Below, one piece after another: positions 30,051 to 39,530 of a stretch of 64,000 nucleotides of DNA. Each line of letters opens with the position of its first letter. The first letter of the stretch is position 1. The stretch lies in the NCBI GenBank assembly GCA_017516765.1, contig JAFXBE010000026.1:1-64000 (forward strand). Reading direction: 5' to 3'. Below the pieces are notes generated by a model. That model made no database searches, was not told where the DNA came from, and worked only from the letters and a program-made list of their open reading frames with translations. The stretch is from Clostridia bacterium. GTDB lineage: Bacteria; Bacillota; Clostridia; Christensenellales; Aristaeellaceae. Position numbers and translations under genes: made by a program.

Positions 30051-31169
30051 ATGGCAAGCTTGTCTTTGAACCACATCTATAAGGTATATTCCGGTAATGT
30101 TACCGCCGTTAGCGATTTCTGCCTGGAGATCGCCGACAAGGAATTCATCGTTCTGGTCGGTCCTTCCGGCTGCGGTAAGTCCACCACCCTGCGTATGGTT
30201 GCCGGTCTGGAAGAGATCTCTGCCGGCGAGCTCTACATCGGCGACCGTCTGGTCAACGACGTTGCTCCCAAGGATCGCGACATCGCCATGGTTTTCCAGA
30301 ACTACGCTCTGTATCCCCACATGACCGTGTTCGACAACATGGCTTTCGGTCTGAAGCTCCGCAAGACCCCCAAGGCTGAGATCAAGCAGCGCGTTGAAGA
30401 AGCTGCCAAGATCCTCGACATCGCTCACCTGCTCAACCGTAAGCCCAAGGCTCTGTCCGGCGGTCAGCGTCAGCGTGTTGCTCTGGGCCGTGCCATCGTT
30501 CGTGAGCCCAAGGTCTTCCTGTTCGACGAACCTCTGTCCAATCTGGACGCCAAGCTGCGTGTTGCCATGCGTACCGAGATCACCAAGCTGCACCAGCGTC
30601 TGCAGACCACCTTCATCTATGTTACCCACGACCAGACCGAAGCTATGACCATGGCTTCCCGTATCGTGGTTATGAAGGATGGCTTCATCCAGCAGGTCGA
30701 CAGCCCCCAGAACCTGTACGACTATCCCGCCAACCTGTTTGTTGCCGGCTTCATCGGCAGCCCCCAGATGAACTTCTTCACCGTTAAGCTGGAGAAGGAT
30801 GGCAACGAGGTTCTGGCCAAGTTCGGCGACAACGCTATCGTTGTTCCCCAGAGCAAGCTGGCTAAGTTCATCGACGAGAGCTACATCGGCAAGGAAGTCT
30901 ACATGGGCATCCGTCCCGAAGACATCGACGACAGCGCCGAGGCTGTTGCCAACTCCAAGGCTACCGTCGAGTGCAGCGTTGAAGTTACCGAGCTCATGGG
31001 TTCCGAGACCTATCTGTACCTGTCCACCAGCGGCAAGGACGAGAACATCATCGCCCGCGTTGATCCTCGCACCTCCAGCCGTGCCGGCCAGAAGATTCAG
31101 GTTGCCTTCGATGTGGAGCGTCTCCACTTCTTCGACAAGGACACCGAAACCACCCTGCTCAACCGCTAA
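30051..31169 (+). CDS. msmX: Sugar ABC transporter ATPase (MsmX/UgpC type)
   Basis: A 372-residue CUT1-class ATPase that powers several carbohydrate importers. Walker A is GPSGCGKST near 38-46, the Q-loop VFQNYALYPHMTVFDN, the signature LSGGQRQRVALGRA, Walker B VFLFDEPLSNLDAKLR and the H-loop YVTHDQTEA. The C-terminal OB-type regulatory domain (about 240-372) is present. Codons are almost only the strongly preferred set (GCT, CGT, AAG, CTG), unlike its neighbours, which marks very high expression. It stands alone with its own promoter and terminator, so it is probably a shared energiser with importers elsewhere. Confidence 0.94.
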   Translation: MASLSLNHIYKVYSGNVTAVSDFCLEIADKEFIVLVGPSGCGKSTTLRMVAGLEEISAGELYIGDRLVNDVAPKDRDIAMVFQNYALYPHMTVFDNMAFGLKLRKTPKAEIKQRVEEAAKILDIAHLLNRKPKALSGGQRQRVALGRAIVREPKVFLFDEPLSNLDAKLRVAMRTEITKLHQRLQTTFIYVTHDQTEAMTMASRIVVMKDGFIQQVDSPQNLYDYPANLFVAGFIGSPQMNFFTVKLEKDGNEVLAKFGDNAIVVPQSKLAKFIDESYIGKEVYMGIRPEDIDDSAEAVANSKATVECSVEVTELMGSETYLYLSTSGKDENIIARVDPRTSSRAGQKIQVAFDVERLHFFDKDTETTLLNR

Positions 31170-31182
31170 TCTTCAAGTTAGC

Positions 31183-31216
31183 AGCCAGCCGCAGAGCAAT
31201 CTGCGGCTGGCTTTTT
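31183..31216 (+). terminator. Terminator of msmX
   Basis: AGCCAGCCGCAG (31183-31194) pairs perfectly with CTGCGGCTGGCT (31201-31212) around a 6-nt loop, followed by TTTTT. Confidence 0.92.
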
Positions 31217-31254
31217 CATTTGCCCCAAAACAGAATGCAAAAGAGAAAAAAGAT

Positions 31255-31283
31255 TTGCATCTCACCACCCAACATGCTATCAT
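31255..31283 (+). promoter_or_regulatory. Promoter of the radical SAM-rng-miaB operon
   Basis: TTGCAT (31255-31260), a 17-nt spacer and TATCAT (31278-31283) preceded by TGC, an extended -10. AGGAGG at 31303-31308 follows. Confidence 0.65.
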
Positions 31284-31315
31284 AAATATGTATGCTGTTT
31301 TTTAGGAGGATACCT

Positions 31316-33160
31316 ATGCCTGTTGTCATTGATCAGCTTCTGGAGCGGGTGGAAAAACCATCCCGCTATACCGGTGGAGAAATGAATGCAAATGTTAAAC
31401 CCATATCAGAGGCTGAGGTGAGCTTTGCTTTTTGCTTTCCCGATACATATGAAGTGGCTATGAGCAATCTGGCCATCAAGATCCTGTACGGCATCCTTAA
31501 CGATTTGCCCTATGCGGTATGCGAGCGCTGCTGCATGCCTTGGGTGGATATGCGCAAGGAACTTCTGGAGAATCATATCCCCCTGTTTTCTCTGGAAAGC
31601 CATACGCCTCTGAAGGAATTTGATATCGTTGGTTTTACGCTGCAATACGAAATGAGCTATACCAACATCTTGGAGATGCTTCATTTGGGAGGCATCCCCG
31701 TTAAGGCGGCACAGCGCGGTCAAAGCGACCCCATCGTTGTTGCCGGCGGACCCTGCGCCTTTAACCCCGAGCCTCTGCACGCGTTTATTGATGCGTTTAT
31801 GATCGGCGATGGGGAAGAGCTGATCGTTGAATTAACCGACGCCATTCGGAATGCACGCAAAGAAGGGGCAAGCAGAGCAGAGATTCTGCGCCGCCTTGCC
31901 AAGCTGGAAGGTGTGTATGTGCCTTCCCTGTACAATGATGCATACAACGAGGATGGCACCCTGCGCAGCCTGACCCCTGTGGACGATACGGTTCCCGCTG
32001 TGATCAACAAACGTATTCAGGTGAATATGGACGAAGCCTATTGTCCCACTCATCCTCCCGTTCCCTACACACAGGTCGTCTTTGACCGCATCATGCTGGA
32101 GATCATGCGCGGCTGCACCCGCGGCTGCCGTTTCTGCCAAGCCGGCATGCTGTACCGCCCTGTGCGTGAACGTAGCGTGGATGCCCTGTGCGAGATGGCG
32201 TGCGCCAGTGTGCGTAACACCGGTTATGAAGAGATCTCTCTCAGTTCCCTTTCCTCCAGCGATTATTCGCATATTACCGAGCTGGCTACACGCCTTACCG
32301 AAGCTTTGAAGGAACAGCGTGTTTCCCTGTCCCTTCCCAGCCTCCGTGTGGACAAGTTTGTGCAGGATACGCTTACCCAGACCCAACAGGTCAAAAAGAG
32401 CAGCCTTACCTTTGCCCCCGAGGCAGGTACCCAGCGTCTTCGTGATGTGATCAACAAGGGCGTTACCGAAGAAAACCTGATGGAAACGCTGGGCAATGCT
32501 TTTTCCAACGGCTGGAGCGCTGTGAAGCTGTACTTTATGACCGGCCTGCCCACCGAAACCGACGAGGATCTTGCCGGGATCGCCGAGCTTGCCAAAAAAT
32601 CTGCCGGTGCGTATTACGCCGTACCCAAGAATCAGCGCGTGAAAGGGCTGCGCATCACCTGCAGCGCCAGTGTTTTTGTACCCAAGCCCTTTACGCCCTT
32701 CCAGTGGTGTGCGCAGGATCGCCCCGAAGAGGTGCAGCGTAAACAGCAGATGGTTCGGGAATTGTTCCGCCCGCTCAAATCTGCCCATTTCAACTATCAC
32801 GATTCCGGCATCAGCCGTATTGAAGCATGCTTTGCTGTGGGCGACCGTCGCATGGCAGATGCCCTCTATCGCGCATGGGAGCTTGGCTGCATGCTGGACG
32901 GCTGGAATGAATATTTCCACTACGATTTGTGGCTGAAGGCTTTCAAAGACTGCAATCTTGATGTGGATTTCTATGCCCACCGGGTACGTAGCAAAGACGA
33001 ACTGCTGCCCTGGGATCACATTAATGCCTATATCGACAAGAGCTTCCTGTGGCGGGAATATGAAAAAGCCATGCATGCAGAGACCACCCGCGACTGCCGG
33101 GAGGGCTGCAACGGCTGCGGTCTTCAGAAACTGAAGGGAGTGTGCAGCGTATGCGGATGA
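31316..33160 (+). CDS. B12-binding-like radical SAM protein (TIGR03960 family)
   Basis: A 614-residue radical SAM protein. The N-terminal part (about 1-200) resembles a B12-binding Rossmann domain; the radical SAM cluster motif is CTRGCRFCQAG near residue 268. The C-terminus carries several cysteines in D-C-R-E-G-C-N-G-C-G and ends in C-S-V-C-G. It is the first member of the conserved pair with DUF2344 (the next gene, overlapping by 10 nt), usually ahead of rng. The pair is thought to act on tRNA or rRNA, but the reaction is not established. The ATG at 31316 follows AGGAGG by 7 nt. Confidence 0.88.
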   Translation: MPVVIDQLLERVEKPSRYTGGEMNANVKPISEAEVSFAFCFPDTYEVAMSNLAIKILYGILNDLPYAVCERCCMPWVDMRKELLENHIPLFSLESHTPLKEFDIVGFTLQYEMSYTNILEMLHLGGIPVKAAQRGQSDPIVVAGGPCAFNPEPLHAFIDAFMIGDGEELIVELTDAIRNARKEGASRAEILRRLAKLEGVYVPSLYNDAYNEDGTLRSLTPVDDTVPAVINKRIQVNMDEAYCPTHPPVPYTQVVFDRIMLEIMRGCTRGCRFCQAGMLYRPVRERSVDALCEMACASVRNTGYEEISLSSLSSSDYSHITELATRLTEALKEQRVSLSLPSLRVDKFVQDTLTQTQQVKKSSLTFAPEAGTQRLRDVINKGVTEENLMETLGNAFSNGWSAVKLYFMTGLPTETDEDLAGIAELAKKSAGAYYAVPKNQRVKGLRITCSASVFVPKPFTPFQWCAQDRPEEVQRKQQMVRELFRPLKSAHFNYHDSGISRIEACFAVGDRRMADALYRAWELGCMLDGWNEYFHYDLWLKAFKDCNLDVDFYAHRVRSKDELLPWDHINAYIDKSFLWREYEKAMHAETTRDCREGCNGCGLQKLKGVCSVCG

Positions 33161-33843
33161 TAGCTGTTTTTGAAAAAGGGGAGACCCTTCGCTACATCGG
33201 GCATTTGGATCTGATGCGAACTGTGCAGCGTGTGCTCCGCAGAAGTTTGCTGCCGGTCAAATATTCCAACGGCTTTAACCCCCATATCCGTCTCAGCTTT
33301 GCCGCACCGCTCAGTGTTGGTGTGGTTGGCAGGAGAGAATTGATGGAGGTGCCTGTCGAAGACGGCGTTACCGAAGAACAATTTGTCGAAGCCTTCAACA
33401 AGGTAAGCCCTGCCTGTTTGCAGGTGGTAGCCGCCCGTGCTGTCGGGGACGATTTTCCCACTCTGATGTCGTTGGTGGCGGGTTCCCGCTATACCATCCG
33501 CCTGTGGAGCAGTGATGACGCAGACAAAGCAGCGCAGGCATTCGACGCCTTTATGGCGCTGGATACATATGTGGCCGTAAGGCGCACCAAGAGCGGCGAG
33601 AATCCCTGCGACATACGTCCATTTGTTAAAGACGGCAGCATTGCCAAAACTGAGGATGGGTACGAGATCAGACTGGAGACGGTCACCTTCGACAGCGGTG
33701 CACTGAAGCCCTCCCTTTGGCTGGATAGCCTGTGCACCTTTGTGGGGTGCAATAAGCCTCAGCACATTATCTACCGGGATGCCATCCTTGCAAAAACCAA
33801 CGACGGGCAGCTGCTTCCCATGGAGGAATACCCCCATGGCTGA
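33151..33843 (+). CDS. DUF2344 (TIGR03936) protein
   Basis: A 230-residue protein of the radical-SAM-linked DUF2344 family. The first 60 residues hold the diagnostic Y-I-G-H-L-D-L-M-R and Y-S-N-G-F-N-P-H-I-R-L-S-F-A-A-P-L-S-V-G. In many genomes this domain is fused to the preceding radical SAM protein; here it is separate but overlaps it. The ATG at 33151 follows GGGAG; a GTG at 33142 is also in frame. It overlaps rng by 8 nt. Biochemical role is unknown. Confidence 0.85.
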   Translation: MRMIAVFEKGETLRYIGHLDLMRTVQRVLRRSLLPVKYSNGFNPHIRLSFAAPLSVGVVGRRELMEVPVEDGVTEEQFVEAFNKVSPACLQVVAARAVGDDFPTLMSLVAGSRYTIRLWSSDDADKAAQAFDAFMALDTYVAVRRTKSGENPCDIRPFVKDGSIAKTEDGYEIRLETVTFDSGALKPSLWLDSLCTFVGCNKPQHIIYRDAILAKTNDGQLLPMEEYPHG

Positions 33844-35041
33844 AGGGATGCAGATCCTTGTGCACAAAAGCGAAGAGTACATCGAGACCGCACTTTTGCA
33901 CAGCGGCAGTCTTCTGGAATATGACCGCCGGGAGCAAAACGGCACCGACCTCGTTGGCACGGTTATGCTTGGCCGCGTGGAGCGAGTATTGCCTGATGTG
34001 AAAGCCGCTTTTGTGAATATCGGCCGCAAGCTGAACGGTTTTCTGCCCATCCGGGAGGCGGAAAGCTACCATGCGATCAACGGCAAATCGCCTCTTGTAA
34101 CCGGCGCGGATGTGATCGTGCAGGTCAAGAAGGACGAAAAAGGCGGAAAGGGCGCATTCCTCACCCGTGATATCACATTGCCCGGGCAGTATCTGCTGCT
34201 GCTCCCCATGAGCCGTTTTGTCGGCGTAAGCAAACGGATCGAGGATCCCGCCGAGCATGCAGCCGCCAAAGCACTTGGGAAAACAGTTGCACAAGACCGT
34301 TTCGGCGTTATCATCCGCCACTCCGCTCTCTTCGCACGTCTGGAAGATGTACGGCAGGAGGCGGAAGCCTTGTACAAAAACTGGCAGGCGGTGATTGCAC
34401 ATGCGAATATGCGCAAGTCCCCCGCAGTTTTACTGGAAGAGCGCCCATACCATGAGATTCTTGCAAGAGACTATTCCGCCAGATATTCGCTTCAGCTTTG
34501 CGCGGAAGAGGGCGTGGCAGCCGTCGAACATCTGCCGCAGAATGTTGCGTTTTCTGCATGCGACGGTATCGCAATGGAAGCTCTCTGGCAAGGCAATCAT
34601 GTTACCCGGCAGCTGCGCAATGCGCTGGAACGTAAAGTTCAGCTTCCGGGCGGTGCCAGTCTTGTGATCGATGAACGGGAAGCGCTTCATACCATCGATG
34701 TCAATTCCGGCGGCAATGTATCGGCCCAAGAGGGGATGAGCCTTGCCCTTACGCAGAATCTGTCTGCGGCAGGGGAGATCGCCCGCCAAATCCGCCTTCG
34801 TAACCTGAGCGGCATCATTCTTGTCGATTTTATCGATATGGAGAATGCAGACGAACAAGCGCGGCTGCAGGCTGCCATGGAAGAAGCCCTCTCTGCCGAC
34901 AGGATCAAAACAGTGGTACATGGCTTTACTTCGCTTGGTTTGCTGGAACTTACCCGCAAACGGACTGCCTCCGCCCTGCGCGAGGTATTGACCGTTCCCT
35001 GTTCCCATTGCGGCGGTACGGGGTATCAGAATCTACCATAG
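33836..35041 (+). CDS. rng: Ribonuclease E/G family protein
   Basis: A 401-residue endoribonuclease of the RNase G type. An S1-like domain (about 35-120, LVGTVMLGRVERVLPDVKAAFVNIG) precedes the catalytic DNase-I-like region with E-A-L-H-T-I-D-V-N-S-G and I-I-L-V-D-F-I-D-M, whose aspartates bind Mg2+. The Zn-link region is C-S-H-C at the C-terminus instead of the E. coli CPxC placement. It lacks the C-terminal degradosome scaffold. It probably matures rRNA and turns over mRNA. It overlaps the DUF2344 gene and uses GGAGG at 33822-33826. Confidence 0.9.
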   Translation: MAEGMQILVHKSEEYIETALLHSGSLLEYDRREQNGTDLVGTVMLGRVERVLPDVKAAFVNIGRKLNGFLPIREAESYHAINGKSPLVTGADVIVQVKKDEKGGKGAFLTRDITLPGQYLLLLPMSRFVGVSKRIEDPAEHAAAKALGKTVAQDRFGVIIRHSALFARLEDVRQEAEALYKNWQAVIAHANMRKSPAVLLEERPYHEILARDYSARYSLQLCAEEGVAAVEHLPQNVAFSACDGIAMEALWQGNHVTRQLRNALERKVQLPGGASLVIDEREALHTIDVNSGGNVSAQEGMSLALTQNLSAAGEIARQIRLRNLSGIILVDFIDMENADEQARLQAAMEEALSADRIKTVVHGFTSLGLLELTRKRTASALREVLTVPCSHCGGTGYQNLP

Positions 35042-35048
35042 GGAAAGG

Positions 35049-36458
35049 ATGTTTCGCTTGAAGCAAACACCTGTTTATGTTACCAAAGAAGCGCTTGCTG
35101 CCGAAACGGCTGCAATGGAAGCCGTTAAAGCGCACGCTGCCCGTCCTTCCAGCTATCATATCGTTACCTACGGCTGCCAGATGAACGCCCACGACAGTGA
35201 GAAACTGGCCGGCATGTTTACTGCCATGGGATTGGAAGAAGCTGACGACCGCCGGAATGCCGATCTCGTCATTTTCAATACCTGCTGCGTGCGCGACAAT
35301 GCAGAGCGCAGGGCTTTGGGCAATGTAACATGGCTCAAGGAGCTGAAGAAAGAAAAACCCGAGTTGATCATCGGTGTATGCGGCTGTATGGTGCAGCAAC
35401 CGGAGATGGCCGAGCGGATCCTGAAGCAATACCGTTTTATCGATCTGGCATTCGGCACCCACAATCTCCATCGGCTGCCTTCTCTGCTGCTGGATCTTCT
35501 GGAGCAGAAGCAGCGGGTGGTTTCTGTGATCGATCAGGAAAACCTGATTGCGGAAGGGTTGCCGGTCAAACGCCTGTGCAGCCACCATGCTTACATCACC
35601 ATCATGTACGGCTGCGACAATTTCTGCTCCTACTGCATCGTGCCGTATGTGCGCGGCAGAGAACGTTCCCGCCGGATGGATGATATCCTCCGGGAGGCAG
35701 AAGGGCTGCTCAAGAGCGGTGTGCAGGAGATCATGCTGCTGGGACAGAATGTGAACAGTTACGGAAACGGCACGGGCGAAACCTTCCCCGAGCTTTTGCG
35801 CCGTCTGGATGCGCTGGGCATTCCCCGAATCCGGTTTATGACCTCCCACCCCAAAGATCTCAGCGACGAGCTGATCGAAGTGATGGCAAACGGGAAGCAT
35901 ATCTGCAACCATCTGCATTTGCCGGTACAAAGCGGCAACAACGAGATCCTTTCGCTGATGAATCGCCGCTATACCCGGGAAGACTATTTGCGTAAGGTGG
36001 AAAAGTTGCGCGCTGCCGTGCCTGGTATCGGTCTCAGCACCGACCTGATCGTCAGCTTTCCTGGCGAAACGGAGGCGCAGTTTGAGGATACCTGTTCGCT
36101 GGTGCGCGAGGTGGGTTACGATTCGGCGTTCACCTTCATCTATTCGCCCCGCATCGGCACCAAAGCAGCGGCCATGGAAGGGCGCATCCCGGACGATGTA
36201 AGCTCCCGCCGTATCGCCAAACTGATTGCCGAGGTGGAAGCCTCCACCGCCAAAGCCCACCAATCCATGCTTGGGTGTACCGAGCAGGTATTGGTAGAGG
36301 GCCTTTCCAAGCGTGACCCCGGTATGGTTTCGGGTAAAGGTACCCGGGGCATTACCGTCACATTCAAGGGAACGCAGGCCGATATCGGCACTGTTGTTCC
36401 CGTCCATATTACCTCCGCCGCAGTGAACACACTGCGGGGAGAAAGAACAGAAAGGTGA
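35049..36458 (+). CDS. miaB: tRNA-2-methylthio-N6-dimethylallyladenosine synthase MiaB
   Basis: A 469-residue radical SAM methylthiotransferase that adds the 2-methylthio group to i6A37 of tRNA. The UPF0004 domain contains its three cluster cysteines (TYGCQMN, NTCCVRD, CGCMVQQ), the radical SAM motif is MYGCDNFCSYCIVPY near 196, and the C-terminal TRAM domain starts near 395. Residues 1-35 form an extra polar N-terminus. It works after MiaA, encoded further down the same run at 41766. The start is ATG at 35049 with GGGAAAGG directly upstream. Confidence 0.95.
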   Translation: MFRLKQTPVYVTKEALAAETAAMEAVKAHAARPSSYHIVTYGCQMNAHDSEKLAGMFTAMGLEEADDRRNADLVIFNTCCVRDNAERRALGNVTWLKELKKEKPELIIGVCGCMVQQPEMAERILKQYRFIDLAFGTHNLHRLPSLLLDLLEQKQRVVSVIDQENLIAEGLPVKRLCSHHAYITIMYGCDNFCSYCIVPYVRGRERSRRMDDILREAEGLLKSGVQEIMLLGQNVNSYGNGTGETFPELLRRLDALGIPRIRFMTSHPKDLSDELIEVMANGKHICNHLHLPVQSGNNEILSLMNRRYTREDYLRKVEKLRAAVPGIGLSTDLIVSFPGETEAQFEDTCSLVREVGYDSAFTFIYSPRIGTKAAAMEGRIPDDVSSRRIAKLIAEVEASTAKAHQSMLGCTEQVLVEGLSKRDPGMVSGKGTRGITVTFKGTQADIGTVVPVHITSAAVNTLRGERTER

Positions 36459-36466
36459 AATGAATT

Positions 36467-36877
36467 ATGGAAAAGGTATTGAATCAGGCCGAAATGCTGG
36501 CAGAAGCCATTCTGGAGAGCGAAGAGTACATCACCATGCGTCTGAGCGAGCAGGCTGCCATGCGCGACACCGAAGCCACCGGTCTTATCGCCGCTTACAC
36601 CGAAAAGCGCTCTGCGGTTGAAAACATTCTGGCAGATGCCAACATGAACCCCGGCGATCTGGCCAAGGCCGGCAGCGAGCTGGAAGAGGTGGAGCGTGCC
36701 ATCGACTCCAACGATGTGCTCAACAAGATGCGGGAAAGCCGCGAAGCTTTTAACGACATGATGCGTAAAGTAAACAGCATCATCAAGTTCGTTGTTACCG
36801 GCGAACGGGACGACGAGGAAGAGGGCTGCTCCGGTTCCTGCTCCAGCTGCAGCGGCTGCGGCCATCACCACCATTGA
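36467..36877 (+). CDS. ricA: YlbF/YmcA (RicA) family protein with Cys/His tail
   Basis: A 136-residue helical protein of the YlbF/YmcA family. In B. subtilis the same position, between miaB (ymcB) and mutS-mutL, is held by ymcA/ricA, a part of the Fe-S containing RicAFT complex that directs RNase Y processing and development. The helical core spans about 1-112. An acidic stretch then leads to a tail with C121, C125, C128, C131 and H133-H136. This tail is likely to bind a metal or Fe-S cluster. RicF and RicT are not in the window. Assignment rests on family and synteny. Confidence 0.82.
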   Translation: MEKVLNQAEMLAEAILESEEYITMRLSEQAAMRDTEATGLIAAYTEKRSAVENILADANMNPGDLAKAGSELEEVERAIDSNDVLNKMRESREAFNDMMRKVNSIIKFVVTGERDDEEEGCSGSCSSCSGCGHHHH

Positions 36878-36920
36878 TCCCGTTACCTGAGAAGCATCCG
36901 TACGAAAGGGAGGTACCTTC

Positions 36921-39518
36921 ATGGCCGGATTGTCGCCCATGATGCAGCACTACGTAGAGACCAAACAAAAGTATTCCGATTGCATCCTGTTTTATCGTCT
37001 TGGCGATTTTTACGAGATGTTTTTTGAAGATGCAGTTCTGGTCTCCAAAGAGCTGGAACTGACCCTGACCGGTAAAGAATGCGGTCTGGAAGAACGGGCA
37101 CCCATGTGCGGCGTTCCCTTCCATTCTGCCACTACCTATATCTCCCGGCTGGTGGAGCGGGGCTACAAAGTTGCTATCTGCGAACAGATGAGCGATCCTG
37201 CCACTTCCAAAGGTCTGGTAGAACGTAGCGTGATCCGCATCGTTACCCCGGGCACAGTGGTCGATCCTGCGCTGCTGGACGAAAAACGCTCCAGCTATGT
37301 GCTGTGCGTTGCCTTCTCCGGCAAGCAGGCGTCCCTTGCCTATGCCGATGTCAGCACCGGCGAATTGACGGTGCATCTTCTGCTGGATGCCGATGCGACC
37401 CTCCGGGACGAGCTGGTACGCATCATGCCCAACGAGATCGTTACCAACGATGTGGAACATCTTAACCGCTATCTGACTGCGGATATCTCCCGCACCCAGA
37501 TGCGGGAGAGCGCATTCCAGAAGCGGGCTGCCGAAAGCGAATTGTTCAGCCACTTCAATGTGCAGAATCTGTCATCGCTGGGCATGGAGCAAAAGGACAA
37601 GCGCGTTATTGCAGCAGGTGCGCTCCTTCGCTATCTTAGCGAGACCCAGATGAACGCTCTCAGCCACATTACGCAACTGACCGTTTATCAGGGCGAGGAC
37701 ACCATGTTCCTCGACCGGGCGACCCGGCGCAATCTGGAGCTTACCCAATGCCTGCGCAACAACGAGCGCAGAGGCTCTCTTCTGTGGCTTCTGGATAAAA
37801 CAGAGACCGCCATGGGCGCACGCTTGCTTCGCAATTGGGTGGAAAGCCCGCTGATCAACCGCGCACGCATCGAAGCCCGTCTCTCCTGTGTGGAAGCGCT
37901 TAAAGATGACTTTTTTCGCAGCGAAGAACTGGCGGAGGCACTGAAATGCGTATCTGATATGGAACGCCTGCTGGGCAAGATCAGCTATAATAATCTGAAT
38001 GCCCGCGATTGTCTTGCTCTGCTTCGCTCTTTGCGCAGCGTTGCCCCTGTTAAGGAACTGCTGGCAAGCTTTGATGTGTTACACCTGACAGCCATTGCCC
38101 ATACCATGACGCCGCTGGACGGCCTTTGTGCGCTGATCGAAAGCGCCATCGACCCCGAGCCGTCTCTGCTGATCAGCGACGGCGGTGTGATCGCCAAGGG
38201 CTACAGTGCAGAGCTGGATACCTATCGCGATGCCCAGCTGAACGGCAAGCAATGGCTCCTCAATATGGAAGCAGCCGAGCGTGAAGCAACAGGCATCAAG
38301 AATCTGAAAATTACCTCCAACCGTGTATTCGGTTACTATATCGAGGTAAGCAAGAGCAACCTTGGTTTGGTACCTCTGCGGTATACGCGCAAACAAACGC
38401 TTGCCACAGGCGAACGTTATACCACCCCCGAGCTCAAAGAGATCGAGCAGAAGATCAATCAGGCGCAGCAGATGTCGCTTACGCTGGAGCAGCAGCTCTT
38501 TAATGAGGTTCGCGACGCCATCGCAAAAGAGATCGGCGCCATTCAGCAGAATGCTCAGGCATTGAAGACTGCCGATGTGCTTTTGTCCCTTGCCAGGGTG
38601 GCGCGTGAATACGGGTATGTGAAGCCGCAGATCAACGAAGAGAATATCCTCCACATTGTTGAAGGCAGACACCCCATCGTAGAGCGTACGGTGACCGATA
38701 CGCCGTTTGTACCCAACGATACAACGCTGGATGGGGAAGAAAACCGTATGCTGATCATTACCGGACCCAATATGGCCGGTAAAAGCACCTACATGCGTCA
38801 GACGGCGCTGATCACCCTGATGGCGCATATGGGCAGCTTTGTGCCTGCCACCAGTGCAAACATCAGCCTGTGCGACCGGGTCTTTACCCGTATCGGTGCA
38901 TCGGACGATCTTTCTTCGGGTCAGAGCACTTTTATGGTGGAGATGAGCGAAACGGCGGGCATTCTCCGCAATGCTACCAAGAAGTCGCTGGTCATTCTGG
39001 ACGAGATCGGCAGAGGCACCAGCACCTTTGATGGTCTTGCTATCGCCTGGGCAGTGGTGGAGCATCTGCTGGATCAGAAGAAGGTAGGTGCCAAGACCCT
39101 GTTTGCCACCCACTACCACGAGCTGAGCGAACTGGAAGGACGTTTCCCCGGCGTAAAGAACTACTGCATTTCCGTTATGGAGCACGGCGAAGAGGTCATC
39201 TTCCTGCGTAAGATTATGCCCGGCGGTGCCGATAAGAGTTATGGCGTATATGTTGCCCGTCTGGCAGGTATTCCTCAGTCGGTGGTGGCCCGTGCCCACG
39301 AGATACAGGCTCGTTTGGAAGTGAGCGATATCAATCAGGAATCCATCTCTTCCAACATATTGGAGCAAAAGAAGAAAAAAGACCGCCAGACAGACCTGTT
39401 CCATCTTGCACAGGATGAACTGGTGGAAGAGTTGCAAAATCTGGATGTTCTGTCCGTTACCCCCATGGATGCGCTGAACATTCTGTACCGTCTCAGAGAA
39501 AAAGCACGAAGGATCTAA
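36921..39518 (+). CDS. mutS: DNA mismatch repair protein MutS
   Basis: An 865-residue MutS1. The mismatch-binding domain has the phenylalanine wedge and glutamate in GDFYEMFFEDA (near residue 30). The connector, lever and clamp domains follow. The ATPase domain has Walker A TGPNMAGKSTYMRQ near 613, the DEIGRGTSTFDG Walker B/signature segment and ATHYHEL. The C-terminal helix-turn-helix dimer region is complete, and the length is standard. It starts at ATG 36921 after GGGAGG. mutL follows 12 nt later. It recognises mispairs and recruits MutL. Confidence 0.97.
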   Translation: MAGLSPMMQHYVETKQKYSDCILFYRLGDFYEMFFEDAVLVSKELELTLTGKECGLEERAPMCGVPFHSATTYISRLVERGYKVAICEQMSDPATSKGLVERSVIRIVTPGTVVDPALLDEKRSSYVLCVAFSGKQASLAYADVSTGELTVHLLLDADATLRDELVRIMPNEIVTNDVEHLNRYLTADISRTQMRESAFQKRAAESELFSHFNVQNLSSLGMEQKDKRVIAAGALLRYLSETQMNALSHITQLTVYQGEDTMFLDRATRRNLELTQCLRNNERRGSLLWLLDKTETAMGARLLRNWVESPLINRARIEARLSCVEALKDDFFRSEELAEALKCVSDMERLLGKISYNNLNARDCLALLRSLRSVAPVKELLASFDVLHLTAIAHTMTPLDGLCALIESAIDPEPSLLISDGGVIAKGYSAELDTYRDAQLNGKQWLLNMEAAEREATGIKNLKITSNRVFGYYIEVSKSNLGLVPLRYTRKQTLATGERYTTPELKEIEQKINQAQQMSLTLEQQLFNEVRDAIAKEIGAIQQNAQALKTADVLLSLARVAREYGYVKPQINEENILHIVEGRHPIVERTVTDTPFVPNDTTLDGEENRMLIITGPNMAGKSTYMRQTALITLMAHMGSFVPATSANISLCDRVFTRIGASDDLSSGQSTFMVEMSETAGILRNATKKSLVILDEIGRGTSTFDGLAIAWAVVEHLLDQKKVGAKTLFATHYHELSELEGRFPGVKNYCISVMEHGEEVIFLRKIMPGGADKSYGVYVARLAGIPQSVVARAHEIQARLEVSDINQESISSNILEQKKKKDRQTDLFHLAQDELVEELQNLDVLSVTPMDALNILYRLREKARRI

Positions 39519-39530
39519 GGAGGTTGGGCT

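Noticed and set aside
29970..31127. A 385-codon minus-strand open frame
   Set aside because: It is the antisense shadow of the codon-biased MsmX-type ATPase gene.
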